Source: JAFARZ01 sp035651595 (GTDB lineage Bacteria > Actinomycetota > Actinomycetes > Streptosporangiales > Streptosporangiaceae). Taken from it: a DNA stretch of 64,000 nucleotides. This document shows, piece after piece, positions 1-9,178 of this stretch; the stretch's first letter is position 1; each line of letters starts with the position of its first letter. The stretch is from NCBI GenBank assembly GCA_035651595.1, contig DASRFJ010000266.1, positions 1 to 64,000 of the forward strand. Reading direction: 5' to 3'. The translations under genes and the position numbers were made by a program. The notes below the pieces were generated by a model, which was not told the origin of the DNA, did not search any database, and worked only from the letters and a program-made list of their open reading frames with translations.

Positions 1-65
1 GGCGGGGGCGGGGCGGGGGCGATGCGGGAGATCGGACTCGGAGGTGGGCAAAACGCGGTGTAGTA

Positions 66-100
66 CGTTAACTTGGATTATTCGTTTTCTTGAACTGATC
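66..100. promoter_or_regulatory. AT-rich putative promoter/operator of fur-katG
   Basis: A short AT-rich island in otherwise very GC-rich DNA lies just upstream of the Fur-family gene. Fur regulators next to katG usually repress their own promoter at such a site. I see no clean palindrome, so operator status is inferred from position and composition only. Confidence 0.35.
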
Positions 101-126
101 GTGTCTATGCGAGTAGGTTGATCTTC

Positions 127-552
127 ATGACCGCATCCACCGCCGATGAGCTGCGCGGTGCCGGCTTGCGGGTGACGGCAGTCCGCGTGGCGCTGCTGGA
201 GACCGTCCGGAACGGGAACCACCTCGGCGTCGAGGCGATCGCGTCGCGGGTGCGCGATCGTGTCGGCCATGTCTCGCTGCAGGCCGTCTATGACGCGCTT
301 GACGCGCTCGCCGCGACGGGGCTCGTGCGCCGCATCGAGCCGGCCGGCCACCCGGCCAGGTTCGAGGGCCGCATCGGGGACAACCATCACCACGTCGTGT
401 GCCGGTCATGCGGTGCGGTCAGCGACGTCGACTGTGCGGTCGGGGAAGCACCCTGCCTGACCGCATCCGACGACCAGGGCTTCGCGATCGACGAAGCCGA
501 GGTCATCTACTGGGGCCTGTGCCCCGACTGCTCCACAGCCAGCGGCACCTAA
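127..552 (+). CDS. furA: Fur-family regulator (FurA/CatR type) upstream of katG
   Basis: A 141-residue Fur-family metal- or peroxide-responsive repressor. The N-terminal winged helix covers about residues 1-80. The metal-binding half has a GDNHHH cluster and two CxxC pairs (CRSC and CPDC), the usual structural zinc site. Length fits the family. I chose ATG 127 over TTG 118 because an AGG-rich ribosome site lies about 9 nt upstream of it. It ends 16 bp before katG on the same strand. This fur-katG order is the classic actinobacterial arrangement in which the regulator represses catalase-peroxidase and itself until peroxide oxidises it. The peroxide-sensing role is inferred from that arrangement. 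Confidence 0.93.
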   Translation: MTASTADELRGAGLRVTAVRVALLETVRNGNHLGVEAIASRVRDRVGHVSLQAVYDALDALAATGLVRRIEPAGHPARFEGRIGDNHHHVVCRSCGAVSDVDCAVGEAPCLTASDDQGFAIDEAEVIYWGLCPDCSTASGT

Positions 553-568
553 TCCGGGAGGATTTCCC

Positions 569-2773
569 TTGTCTGAGAACAATGACGCAATCGACGCGCC
601 GGACGGGCGCTGCCCGGTCGTGCACGAACGCGCGCCGCACCCCACGCAGGGCGGCGGAAACAGCCAGTGGTGGCCGAACCGGCTCAACCTGAAGATCCTC
701 GCCAAGAACCCCGCCGTCGCCAATCCGCTCGGCGAGGAGTTCGACTACGCGACGGCCTTCAACAGCCTGGACCTCGCCGCGGTCAAGCGTGACATCGCGG
801 AGGTCCTGACCGCATCGCAAGACTGGTGGCCGGCCGACTTCGGCAACTATGGCCCGCTGATGATCCGGATGGCGTGGCACAGCGCTGGCACCTACCGGAT
901 CAGCGACGGCCGCGGCGGGGCCGGGTCCGGCCAGCAGCGCTTCGCCCCGATCAACAGCTGGCCGGACAACGTCAGCCTGGACAAGGCCCGCCGGCTGCTG
1001 TGGCCGGTCAAGAAGAAGTACGGCCAGAAACTGTCCTGGGCCGACCTCATGGTCCTGACCGGCAACGTCGCTCTGGAGACGATGGGCTTCAAGACGTTCG
1101 GCTTCGGCGGCGGCCGGGTGGACACCTGGGAGTCCGAGGAGGACGTCTACTGGGGTCCGGAGCACACCTGGCTCGGTGACGAGCGCTACAGCGGCGACCG
1201 GGAGCTGGAGAGCCCGTTCGGCGCGGTGCAGATGGGCCTCATCTACGTCAACCCGGAGGGCCCGAACGGCAACCCGGACCCGCTGGCCGCGGCGCGCGAC
1301 ATCCGCGAGACGTTCCGCCGGATGGCGATGAACGACGAGGAGACGGTCGCGCTGATCGCCGGCGGTCACACGTTCGGCAAGACCCACGGCGCGGGGCCCG
1401 CGGACGCGGTCGGCCCCAACCCCGAGGCCGCCACCATCGAGCAAATGGGCCTGGGCTGGAAGAACAGCTTCGGCACCGGCAAGGGCGACGACACGACCAC
1501 CAGCGGTCTCGAGGTCATCTGGACCCCGACCCCGACGCAGTGGGACAACAGCTTCTTCGAGACGCTGTTCGGCTACGAGTGGGAGCTGACCGCGAGCCCG
1601 GCCGGCGCGCACCAGTGGCGGCCCAAGGACGGCGGCGGCGAAGGCACGGTGCCGGACGCGCACGACCCGGTCAAGCGCCACGCCCCGATGATGCTGACCA
1701 CCGACCTGGCGCTCCGCCTCGACCCGATTTACGGGCCGATCTCGCGGCGCTTCCTGGAGAACCCGGCCGAGTTCGCGGACGCGTTCGCGCGGGCGTGGTT
1801 CAAGCTGACCCACCGCGACATGGGCCCGGTCGTGCGCTACTTCGGCCCGGAAGTGCCTGCCGAGACGCTCATCTGGCAGGACCCGGTCCCGGCGGAGACA
1901 AAGTCGAACATCGACGCAGCCGACATCAGCGACCTGAAGCAGCGCGTCCGAGCCTCGGAACTGAGCGTGTCCGAGCTGGTTTCCACCGCGTGGGCGTCGG
2001 CCTCGTCGTTCCGCGGCAGCGACAAGCGGGGCGGTGCCAACGGCGCGCGGATCCGCCTGGAGCCGCAGAGCGGCTGGGAGGTCAACAACCCCGCTCAGCT
2101 CGCGCGAGTGCTGCGCACGCTGGAAGGCATCCAGCAGGGGTTCAACGCTGGCGGTAAGCGGGTCTCGCTCGCCGACCTGATCGTGCTGGCCGGCGGCGTG
2201 GCCGTCGAGCAGGCCGCGAAGGCCGCCGGGGTCGAGGTCGAGGTCCCGTTCACGCCGGGTCGCGGTGACGCGTCGCAGGAGCAGACCGACGTGGAGTCGT
2301 TCTCCGTGATCGAGCCCGCCGCCGACGGGTTCCGCAACTACCTCGGCAAGGGCAACCGGCTCACCGCGGAGTACCTGCTGATCGACAAGGCGAACCTGCT
2401 CACGCTCAGCGCACCGGAGATGACCGTGCTCGTCGGCGGCCTCCGCGTGCTTGGCGCGAACTACGACGGCTCGAAGTCGGGCGTGTTCACAGCCACTCCC
2501 GGCGCGCTGACCACTGACTTCTTCGTCAACCTGCTCGACATGGGCACGACGTGGCAGCCGACGTCGGAGGACGCGACGTACTTCGAGGGCCGCGACGCCT
2601 CAGGCGAGGTCAAGTGGACCGCCAGCCGAGCCGACCTGATCTTCGGATCGAACTCGGAGCTGCGGGCAATCTCTGAGGTCTACGGGAGCGACGACGCCAA
2701 GGAGAAGTTCGTCAAGGACTTCGTCGCGGCGTGGGTCAAGGTCATGAACCTGGACCGCTTCGACGTCCGCTGA
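569..2773 (+). CDS. katG: Catalase-peroxidase KatG
   Basis: A bifunctional haem catalase-peroxidase of 734 residues, full length for the family, that detoxifies hydrogen peroxide. The distal site RMAWHSAGTYR carries Trp103 and His104. Tyr226 (LIYVNPEG) and Met252 (RRMAMNDEE) complete the Met-Tyr-Trp adduct needed for catalase activity. His267 in AGGHTFGKTHG is the proximal haem ligand. The C-terminal half is the usual inactive duplicated peroxidase domain. The start is TTG 569, preceded by GGGAGGA at a good distance. It is cotranscribed with the Fur gene and followed by a strong hairpin. All catalytic residues are present, so it is probably active. Confidence 0.98.
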   Translation: MSENNDAIDAPDGRCPVVHERAPHPTQGGGNSQWWPNRLNLKILAKNPAVANPLGEEFDYATAFNSLDLAAVKRDIAEVLTASQDWWPADFGNYGPLMIRMAWHSAGTYRISDGRGGAGSGQQRFAPINSWPDNVSLDKARRLLWPVKKKYGQKLSWADLMVLTGNVALETMGFKTFGFGGGRVDTWESEEDVYWGPEHTWLGDERYSGDRELESPFGAVQMGLIYVNPEGPNGNPDPLAAARDIRETFRRMAMNDEETVALIAGGHTFGKTHGAGPADAVGPNPEAATIEQMGLGWKNSFGTGKGDDTTTSGLEVIWTPTPTQWDNSFFETLFGYEWELTASPAGAHQWRPKDGGGEGTVPDAHDPVKRHAPMMLTTDLALRLDPIYGPISRRFLENPAEFADAFARAWFKLTHRDMGPVVRYFGPEVPAETLIWQDPVPAETKSNIDAADISDLKQRVRASELSVSELVSTAWASASSFRGSDKRGGANGARIRLEPQSGWEVNNPAQLARVLRTLEGIQQGFNAGGKRVSLADLIVLAGGVAVEQAAKAAGVEVEVPFTPGRGDASQEQTDVESFSVIEPAADGFRNYLGKGNRLTAEYLLIDKANLLTLSAPEMTVLVGGLRVLGANYDGSKSGVFTATPGALTTDFFVNLLDMGTTWQPTSEDATYFEGRDASGEVKWTASRADLIFGSNSELRAISEVYGSDDAKEKFVKDFVAAWVKVMNLDRFDVR

Positions 2774-2782
2774 CTCATCTTC

Positions 2783-2834
2783 TTGATCATGAAGGGTTGT
2801 GTGCCCTATGACCCACACAACCCTTCATGATCAA
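2783..2834 (+). terminator. Long perfect hairpin after katG
   Basis: A 21-bp perfect inverted repeat (arms 2783-2803 and 2814-2834, 10-nt loop) starts 10 bp after the katG stop. There is no T-run, as is common for actinobacterial terminators. It probably ends the fur-katG transcript. Confidence 0.8.
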
Positions 2835-2888
2835 TGCTGGCGGGTGGCACTCGCAGGTGCCCGCTGGCAGCGGATAAATCCCGAACAA

Positions 2889-2985
2889 CGTGGAGGATTA
2901 CTCCTTTGTGGAGGCCGGACCCTTGTTTACGAGGGTTAACTCACCACGATGGGGCAATCGACCACATTGATACAGGGGCAGCTAG
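2889..2985 (+). repeat. Diverged core copy (A) of the dispersed MITE-like repeat
   Basis: This stretch matches the central part of the longer repeats at 18981-19346 and 35351-35748: a GTGGA(A/G)GATT block, a second GTGGA block, then CACCACG before an A-rich stretch. Terminal inverted repeats are not recognisable. It fills most of the gene-free interval after katG. Confidence 0.55.
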
Positions 2986-3073
2986 TGCGCTGGCGCATCG
3001 TCAGCCACGTAAACTACACGAGCCACGCGAGCCCCAACCGCTTTCAGGCACGTCCCGTAGATGGCCAGAACGG

Positions 3074-3158
3074 GCGCATCCAGAGCCCGGGACAACGTGC
3101 CGGCGGGCGGGGCGCGCGCATCCAGAGCCCAGGACAACGTGCCTGCGGGCGGGGCGCG
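3074..3158. repeat. Two-unit 42-bp tandem repeat
   Basis: Two near-identical 42-bp units begin GCGCATCCAGAGCCC at 3074 and 3116, followed by further GGGCGGGGCGC runs. The interval 2986-3200 holds no gene I can support. Confidence 0.75.
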
Positions 3159-3200
3159 CGCGGGCGGGCGGGGCGCGAGGAGGCGTGCCCTGCAGGCGGA

Positions 3201-4211
3201 CTATGCGCCCGGGATCTCCAGCATTACTTTGCCGCGTGGGCCGGTGCCGGAGCGCAGCACCTGGTAGGCGTCGGCGAACTTCGCCAGCGGGAACCGGTGC
3301 GTGATCAGCGGCCCCAGCCGGAGCCGGCCCGAACCAAGCAGGGAAGCAACCTCGCCGAACGCCGCCGATGTGTACCCGAAGCTGGCGGCGATCAGCAGGT
3401 CGTTGTTCACCACGTCGTCGACGGGGAACGCCGCCCGCGCGTCCTGGCCGGCCAGCCCCAGCAGCACGACCCGCCCGCCGCGAGCCGCCAGGCCCAGCGC
3501 GCGCTCGACCGCGGCGGCCGCCCCGGCGGCCTCCACCACCAGGTCGAACCCGCCCAAATCGCCAGAGACGGAAAACCGGGAAGCCCCCAGCGACTCAGCC
3601 AGCGCGGCCTGCGACGCGCGCTGGCCGAACACCACCAGTTCGGCAGGGCTGAACAACCGCAGCAGATGGGCGGCGAGCAGCGCGATCGTCCCGTCCCCGA
3701 CGACCGCCACCCGCTCCCCCGGCCGCGGCGCGCCGCGCCCGATGCCGCGCCAGGCTACCGCCAGCGGCTCGGCCAGCGCCGCCTCCTCGAGGCCAACAGA
3801 AGGCCCGATACGGTGCAGCGCGAACGCCGGCACCACGACCTGTGTCGCCGCCGCCCCCGCTCGGGTGAACCCCAGCTCGTCGTACGTCGAGCACAGGTTC
3901 GTCAGCCCGCGGGCACAAGCACCACAAGAGCGGCACGGGATGATGCCCTCGGCGATCACCCGCTGTCCCGGCGAGACCCCGGTGACACCGGGGCCAAGAG
4001 CGGACACAACCCCGGACCACTCGTGCCCCGGCACCAGCGGATACCGCACAAAAACGGGATCGACGACGCCGTCGAGCAGCTCAAGGTCGGTGCCGCAGAC
4101 CCCCACGAACGACGGCCGCACGACCACCTCGCCGGGCCCCGGCACCAGCGGCGGAACGGACCGCAACTCCAGCGACCCGGGCGAGTCGATGACCAGCGCC
4201 TGCTCAGCCAC
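3201..4211 (-). CDS. Zinc-dependent MDR alcohol dehydrogenase (threonine/sorbitol dehydrogenase-like)
   Basis: A medium-chain dehydrogenase/reductase that probably oxidises a polyol, sugar or amino-alcohol with NAD(P). Catalytic zinc ligands are visible in GVCGTD (Cys) and GHEWSG (His-Glu). The structural zinc loop has four cysteines (CRSCGACARGLTNLC). A Rossmann region follows (VAVVGDGTIALLAAHLL). I start it at GTG 4211 (VAEQALVIDSPG), which overlaps the end of the IclR gene by 8 bp. Both are on the minus strand, so they form one transcript. The shared IclR control suggests this enzyme belongs to the same catabolic pathway as the divergent genes from 5123. The substrate is unknown. Confidence 0.88.
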   Translation of the reverse strand: MAEQALVIDSPGSLELRSVPPLVPGPGEVVVRPSFVGVCGTDLELLDGVVDPVFVRYPLVPGHEWSGVVSALGPGVTGVSPGQRVIAEGIIPCRSCGACARGLTNLCSTYDELGFTRAGAAATQVVVPAFALHRIGPSVGLEEAALAEPLAVAWRGIGRGAPRPGERVAVVGDGTIALLAAHLLRLFSPAELVVFGQRASQAALAESLGASRFSVSGDLGGFDLVVEAAGAAAAVERALGLAARGGRVVLLGLAGQDARAAFPVDDVVNNDLLIAASFGYTSAAFGEVASLLGSGRLRLGPLITHRFPLAKFADAYQVLRSGTGPRGKVMLEIPGA

Positions 4212-5019
4212 GGGCGTTCCGCGCCGCAAACGTCTCCCCGCCGAGCGCGGTGCTGATCGCGTCCGCGGCCTCCCGGAGCACCACACCCAGCTCGTCCATC
4301 CGCCACGACGGACGGTTAAGCTTCAGCCCGGTTCCGCTCACCGCCGCGACACACGTCCCGCTCCGGTCATACACCGCCGAACCCACGCAGAATACCCCCT
4401 CGGAGTCCTCCTCGTCGTCGATCGCGAACCCGCGCGCCGCGCTCACCTCCAGGTCACGCACCAGCGCGTCCGGATCGGTGATCGTGTGCTCGGTGCGCGG
4501 CGGCAGCCCCGCCTCGACGGCCAAGGCCCGCGCCCGGTCCGAAGGCAACGCGGCGAGCAGTGCCTTGCCCGCCGACGTGCAGTGCGGGTACTCGCGTTTG
4601 CCCAGGTAGCTGGCGAACCGGACGGTGCCTGGCGCGTCCACCCGGCCGGCCACGACGGCGAACGGCCCATCCGGCACGACCAGGCGGGTGGTCAGCCCGG
4701 TCGCGTCGGTCACCTGCTGAAGCACCGGCATGGCGACGCTGACCAGCGGCGACTGCTCCGTCGCCGCGTCGCCGAGCCTGGCCAGCGTCATGCCGAGCCG
4801 GTACCGGCGGGTCAGCCGCACGCCGGAATCCGCCACGAAGCCGCGTGAGATCAGCGTCTGGAGCAGCGCGAACGCGGTGCTCTTGGACACCTCGAGCCGC
4901 TCGGTCAGCTCGGTCAGCGTCATGCCGTCCGGGCTCTCGGAACCGGCGAGCAGCTCCAGCGCGTCCAGCGCGCGCTCCACGCTTTGCAAGCGATAAGCAT
5001 CATTATTCGGCGTAGCCAA
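4204..5019 (-). CDS. IclR-family transcriptional regulator
   Basis: A 271-residue IclR-type regulator. The N-terminal winged helix covers about residues 8-70 (LQSVERALDALELL... LEVSKSTAFALLQTL). The C-terminal effector-binding GAF-like domain includes the conserved HCTSAGKALLA stretch. IclR proteins usually control adjacent catabolic genes and bind a small metabolite of the pathway. It sits between a dehydrogenase on its own strand and a divergent five-gene set, with an AT-rich 103-bp gap that holds a palindrome. It is therefore the likely local switch for both sides. The ligand is not predictable from sequence. Confidence 0.93.
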   Translation of the reverse strand: MATPNNDAYRLQSVERALDALELLAGSESPDGMTLTELTERLEVSKSTAFALLQTLISRGFVADSGVRLTRRYRLGMTLARLGDAATEQSPLVSVAMPVLQQVTDATGLTTRLVVPDGPFAVVAGRVDAPGTVRFASYLGKREYPHCTSAGKALLAALPSDRARALAVEAGLPPRTEHTITDPDALVRDLEVSAARGFAIDDEEDSEGVFCVGSAVYDRSGTCVAAVSGTGLKLNRPSWRMDELGVVLREAADAISTALGGETFAARNARG

Positions 5020-5077
5020 ATTAACTCTGACCTCCTTGACAAGCCACCATACGCTGCCGTGTCATTGGGTGCATCTT

Positions 5078-5098
5078 AAATTCGCTACAAATGAATTT
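5078..5098. promoter_or_regulatory. Candidate IclR operator in divergent promoter region
   Basis: AAATTC (5078-5083) and GAATTT (5093-5098) form a 6-bp inverted repeat with a 9-bp spacer, inside the AT-rich gap between the divergent IclR gene and the gene at 5123. Size and position fit an IclR dimer site. Binding is inferred. Confidence 0.5.
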
Positions 5099-5122
5099 TA
5101 TTCGGCAGGAGCAAAACAGACG

Positions 5123-6028
5123 ATGACATGGGCCTCGGACGTGCTCGGCGGGTACACCGACCCGGACGGCGGACACAGCTTCCCGGACGGCGCCGCGTTC
5201 CGCATCGAGATCCCCAGCGTCGAGGGCCCTGCCGTGTTCGACGCGGTGCTCGCCGCCGCCGAGACCGAGGGCATCACGGTCAACCGCGTCTCCCAGGGCA
5301 GCGGCGCGATGCTGCTGCGCGCCGCCGAACTGCGCGCCATGGCGCAGGCCGGACACGAGGCCGGAGTCGAGGTCTGCCTGTTCACCGGCCCGCGCGAGCG
5401 CTACGGGACCGGCGCGCACGCCAGATCCGCGGACGGCCGGGCGCACGGCGACCAGGTCCGCGGGCTGCGCCAGCTCGAGTACGCGCTCGAGGACGTGCTG
5501 CGGGCATGTGAGGAGGGGATCCGCAGCTTCCTGGTGGCCGACCTCGGCCTGCTCCGTGCCCTGACGGCGGCGCAGGCCCAGGGGTCCCTGCCGCCGAACC
5601 TGGTGTGGAAGATCTCCGCGAGCATGTCCCCCACCAACCCGGTCACGCTCACCGTGCTGCACGAGCTCGGCGCCTCCACGATCAACATCCCCGCCGACGT
5701 GACGCTCGCCGAACTGGCCGACATGCGCGCCGCGACCAGCCTCCCGCTGGACCTGTACGTCGAGTCGTCCGATCCGCTCGGCGGCGTGGTCCGCGGCCAC
5801 GAGCTCGGCGACCTGGTCAACGCCGGCGCCCCGCTGTACGCCAAGTTCGGCCTGCGCAATGCCCAGCCCGTCTATCCGAGCGGCTACCACCTGGAGGCGG
5901 CCGCGATCGCGAACGCGGTAGAAAAGGTGCACCGCGCCGCGGTCGCGCTGGAGTGGCTGGACCGTCTCTCCCCCGGGCTCGCGCAATCCAAGCCCGGCGC
6001 GGAAGGCCTCGGGGTGCCGGCGCAGTGA
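5123..6028 (+). CDS. U32-peptidase-like (TIM-barrel) protein in IclR-controlled cluster
   Basis: A protein of about 301 residues without a firm assignment. Alternating beta/alpha segments and the stretches STINIPADVTLAELADMRA and LPLDLYVESSDPLGG resemble the collagenase/peptidase U32 barrel. I cannot see the full U32 signature, so treat this as a fold-level guess. ATG 5123 was chosen because GGCAGGAGC lies just upstream; the reading frame opens further back inside the operator region, which is unlikely to be translated. It is the first gene of the plus-strand set, and its stop overlaps the GTG start of the next gene by 2 bp, so translation is coupled. Confidence 0.6.
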   Translation: MTWASDVLGGYTDPDGGHSFPDGAAFRIEIPSVEGPAVFDAVLAAAETEGITVNRVSQGSGAMLLRAAELRAMAQAGHEAGVEVCLFTGPRERYGTGAHARSADGRAHGDQVRGLRQLEYALEDVLRACEEGIRSFLVADLGLLRALTAAQAQGSLPPNLVWKISASMSPTNPVTLTVLHELGASTINIPADVTLAELADMRAATSLPLDLYVESSDPLGGVVRGHELGDLVNAGAPLYAKFGLRNAQPVYPSGYHLEAAAIANAVEKVHRAAVALEWLDRLSPGLAQSKPGAEGLGVPAQ

Positions 6029-7078
6029 AGCTCAACAAGGTCCGCGCCTGGCTCGGTGAGCACGGCTACGACGGCGCGCTGTTCCGCACCCAGCCCGAGG
6101 TCGCCTGGGTCACCGACGGGCTGACCGACCCGGTGGTGCGCAACGAGGAGCCGGGCCTGGTCTGGGCGCTGGTCACCGGCACCGACGCGGTGCTGATCAC
6201 CACGAACATCGAGGAGCCGCGGCTGCGCGCCGAGGAGAACCTGGCCGGCTGGGAGCTGCTCGCCGCGCCCTGGTACCGCCCCGGCGGGCTGGCGCAGACC
6301 GTGGCAGTGCTGGCTGGGGGTGGACGGGCAGGCGGGCTCCGGCTGGCCGCCGACCCCGACGAACTCGCCGTTCTCCGCATGCCGCTAACCCCGGTGGAGT
6401 CAGAACGACTTTCCGTACTCGGCCGCGACACTGCTTCGGCCCTGGAGCTGGCGTTGCTGTCCTGGCATCCGGACGAGCGGGAATGCGACGTGGCGGCGCG
6501 GATCGCCGGAGCGCTCGAGGAACGGCTGGTCTACCCCTCGGTACTCCTCGTGGGCGGATCCGAGCGCAGAACGTCGTTCCGCCATCCCGTCATAACCTCA
6601 GCCCGCACCGGCCGCAACGTTCTCGCCGTGGTAGTCGGGGTCAGAAGCGGGCTGAACGTGGCCTGTTCGCGTACCGTCGCGGCCGGCCCCGTCGATCCGG
6701 AGCTCGCGGCGCGGCACGTGGCGGCGTGCGCCGTCGAGCAGGCCATGATCGACGCGACCAAGCCGGGCGCGACCTGGGCCGATGCGTTCGAGGAGGGGGT
6801 CCGCGCCTACGCGGCCGCCGGGTTCCCCGGCGAGTGGCGGTCGCACGTGCAGGGCGGGCCGATCGGCTACCTGTCGCGGGAGTTCGACGTGGTGCCGGGG
6901 ACCGCCCGGGCCGGATCGGTGATCTCGCCGGGCGACGCGTTCGCGTGGAACCCAACGGTGCGCGGGGCGAAGTCCGAGGACACGTTCGTGGTCGGCGCCG
7001 ACGGGCCCGTCCCGGTCACGAACACCGCTAGCTGGCCGGCCGACGCCGGGGGGCGTCCGGGAATCGTCTGTATTTTAA
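6025..7078 (+). CDS. M24 'pita-bread' family protein (creatinase/aminopeptidase P-like), probably metal-free; stop codon displaced
   Basis: The layout is creatinase-like, with an N-terminal domain (about 1-125) and an M24 domain (about 130-350). The positions that normally hold the two metal-binding aspartates read GVRSGLNVACSRT, with no Asp. The first glutamate motif is also lost, while the His region (HVQGGPIGY) and KSEDTF remain. That pattern fits creatinase-like enzymes, which use this fold without metal, better than Xaa-Pro peptidases. The start GTG 6025 overlaps the previous stop. The family C-terminus is reached at about 7075 (GGRPGIVCIL), but the frame then stays open to 8559 across the permease gene. 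A TAA lies at 7076 one frame over. An indel in the G-run near 7050 or a lost stop is likely; the end given is my estimate. Confidence 0.72.
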
Positions 7079-8506
7079 ATGGAGGGTCCGTTGGAAACTG
7101 GGCTGAGAGCGAAGTCGGTCGGGCTCCGGGGCGACTGGATCGCCTCGATCACGAACGTGGCGCCGACCGCCGCGACGACACTGACGATGGCCGCGCTGAT
7201 CGGCGCGTCCGGGCTGGCGTCGCCGCTGGCGCTGCTGATCGCCGGCGCCGCGATGTTCTGCTGCGCGGTCGCGTACCACCGGCTGAATGCGTGGCAGGCT
7301 TCGGCCGCGGCGCCGGTGCGCTGGGTGGCCCGCGGGCTGTCGCCGATCATCGGGTTCGCGGTCGGCATCTTGATCCTCATGACGGCGCTGACCTCCAACA
7401 TCGGCAACATCACGCTGATCGGCTCGACCGTGCTCAGCCTGATCGCGCCGTCGCAGACCGCCAACAAGCCGCTGACCTGGGTGGTGGCGACCATCATCTG
7501 CCTGCTCGTGGTCGGCATCGCGGTCGTCGGCGTGAAGGTGACGATCCGCTTCGAGGGCTGGGTGGTGCTGGCCGAATACCTGATCATCGGCGTGCTGGCG
7601 ATCTGGGGTCTGGTGCACGAGCTTTCCTCGCACGGCGCTGGGGTCACCTCGCCGTCGTGGTCGTGGCTCACCGGCTCGCACGTGTCGTCCACCAGCGTCA
7701 TCTCCGGCATCGTGATCGCGACTTTCCTGCTCGGCGGCTGGGACGCGCCGATTTACCTGGGCGACGAACAGCAGCGACCGCGGGACCCGGGCCGGTCCGT
7801 GCTGATCTCGATCACGTTCTGCACGCTCTGGGTAGTGTTCCTGTTCATCTGCCTCCAGGGCCTGGCGCCGGCATCCGACATCACGAACAACAGCAGCAAC
7901 GTGCTGCCGTTCCTCGCGGGCCGGCTAGGCCCGAAGGCGTTCGCCGACCTGGTCGCGATCGCGGTGATCGCGTCGTTCGCCACCACGATCCAGTCGCAGA
8001 TCGTGGACGGGAGCCGGATCATGTTCGGCATGTCCAGGGAACGGACCTTGCCTCGCCGGCTAGGCGTGGTGAACCGGCGGTTCGCCACCCCGGTGGCCGG
8101 GCTGATCGTGATGGGCCTGATCCCGGTGCTCGCGCTCGTGCTGTACCTGGCCAGCACCAGCCTGCAGAAGGCGATCGTCTACATCGACTCCACCGGCGGC
8201 CTGCTGTTCGCCGGGTACTACGTGGTGATCTCGCTGTACAGCATCTGGTACTACCGGTCGGTGCTGCTGCGCGATGTCAAGGAGTTCTCGCTCGGGTTGC
8301 TGCTGCCGCTGCTCGGCGCCGCGACGCTGGTGTACGTGATCGTCAAGTCGATGCCCACCACGGCCACCCCGGTGAAGATCATCGCTCTGGTGCTGTTCCT
8401 TGCGGGCATCCCGCTGGCGTTCATCTCCCGCGCGGTGACCAAGTCGGCGTTCTTCCATACCCGGCGGGAGCGGTACCGGGAGGAGGAGCCGGTGCCCGTT
8501 GGCTGA
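7079..8506 (+). CDS. APC-superfamily amino acid/amine permease
   Basis: A 475-residue integral membrane transporter of the amino acid-polyamine-organocation superfamily. About 12 hydrophobic helices are visible, starting at NVAPTAATTLTMAALIGA and including the conserved region around GGWDAPIYLGDE. It should import an amino acid or amine-type substrate by proton or cation symport. Start choice is open: ATG 7079 directly follows a TAA one frame over, while TTG 7091 has a better-placed GGAGGG. It sits in the IclR-controlled set between the creatinase-fold protein and a dehydratase remnant, so it probably brings in the compound these enzymes degrade. Confidence 0.9.
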   Translation: MEGPLETGLRAKSVGLRGDWIASITNVAPTAATTLTMAALIGASGLASPLALLIAGAAMFCCAVAYHRLNAWQASAAAPVRWVARGLSPIIGFAVGILILMTALTSNIGNITLIGSTVLSLIAPSQTANKPLTWVVATIICLLVVGIAVVGVKVTIRFEGWVVLAEYLIIGVLAIWGLVHELSSHGAGVTSPSWSWLTGSHVSSTSVISGIVIATFLLGGWDAPIYLGDEQQRPRDPGRSVLISITFCTLWVVFLFICLQGLAPASDITNNSSNVLPFLAGRLGPKAFADLVAIAVIASFATTIQSQIVDGSRIMFGMSRERTLPRRLGVVNRRFATPVAGLIVMGLIPVLALVLYLASTSLQKAIVYIDSTGGLLFAGYYVVISLYSIWYYRSVLLRDVKEFSLGLLLPLLGAATLVYVIVKSMPTTATPVKIIALVLFLAGIPLAFISRAVTKSAFFHTRRERYREEEPVPVG

Positions 8507-9127
8507 GTCGCGTAGCGGGTTGCGCAGTGACGCGTGGCTGCGCGGTGACGACGAGGTAGCCCTCGAGCACCGCGCGGCCCTGCGTCCGGCCGGCTACCGG
8601 CGCGGCCGCCAGCCGTTGATCGGGATCGCGTCAACGGCCAGCGACCTGAACCGGTGCGACCTGGGACTGCGCTCGCTGGCGGCCGAGGTGCGGCGCGGGG
8701 TCACGGAGGCGGGCGGGCTGCCGCTGGAGTTCCCGGTCATGTCGCTCAGCGAGGACCTGATGAAGCCGACCGCGATGCTGTACCGCAACCTGCTGGCCAT
8801 CGAAGTCGAGGAGACGATCAGGTCCCAGCCGCTGGACGGGATCGTGGCGCTCGGCAACTGCGACAAGACGGTGCCGGCGTACTTGATGGCACTGGCTTCG
8901 GCCGACGTGCCGGGGCTGATCGTGACCGGCGGGTTCCGGTCTGTTGTGACGTTTGACGGTGCGTCGCTGGGGAGCGGGACGTCGCTGTGGCGGCTGTACG
9001 ACGCCCGGCGGTCCGGTTCGTTGTCGGCGCGGGACTGGTCGCGGCTGGAGACGTGCCTGGGGAGCGGGCTCGGGGCGTGCAACACGATGGGCACCGCGTC
9101 GACGATGGCGATCATGGCCGAGGCCGC
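8499..9127 (+). pseudogene. Truncated IlvD/Edd-family dehydratase (N-terminal third only)
   Basis: The readable part (about 210 residues) matches the N-terminal region of dihydroxyacid/sugar-acid dehydratases. It includes two cluster-ligand cysteines, in GNCDKTVPAYLM and GLGACNTMGTASTM. The family is normally about 550-600 residues, so roughly two thirds is missing. After AIMAEA the sequence becomes a proline-rich run and then enters a repeat hairpin at 9206-9252 that supplies the final residues. The TTG 8499 start overlaps the permease stop. The gene looks cut by a deletion or insertion event linked to the repeat, and the product is very unlikely to be active. Confidence 0.82.
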
Positions 9128-9178
9128 TCCTAGCAGCCCACCCCCACCGCCCGCCCCTCGATCACATATCCGGATATT

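Noticed and set aside
503..1813. 436-codon open frame antisense to katG
   Set aside because: It mirrors katG codon structure (GC-rich third positions keep the opposite frame open). Its composition is Arg/Val/Gly-rich with no family resemblance, and katG is unambiguous.
5605..8559. 984-codon open frame covering M24 and permease
   Set aside because: Only the part from 6025 to about 7075 resembles a protein family. After that it is an out-of-frame reading of the permease gene, so it is not a real fusion.
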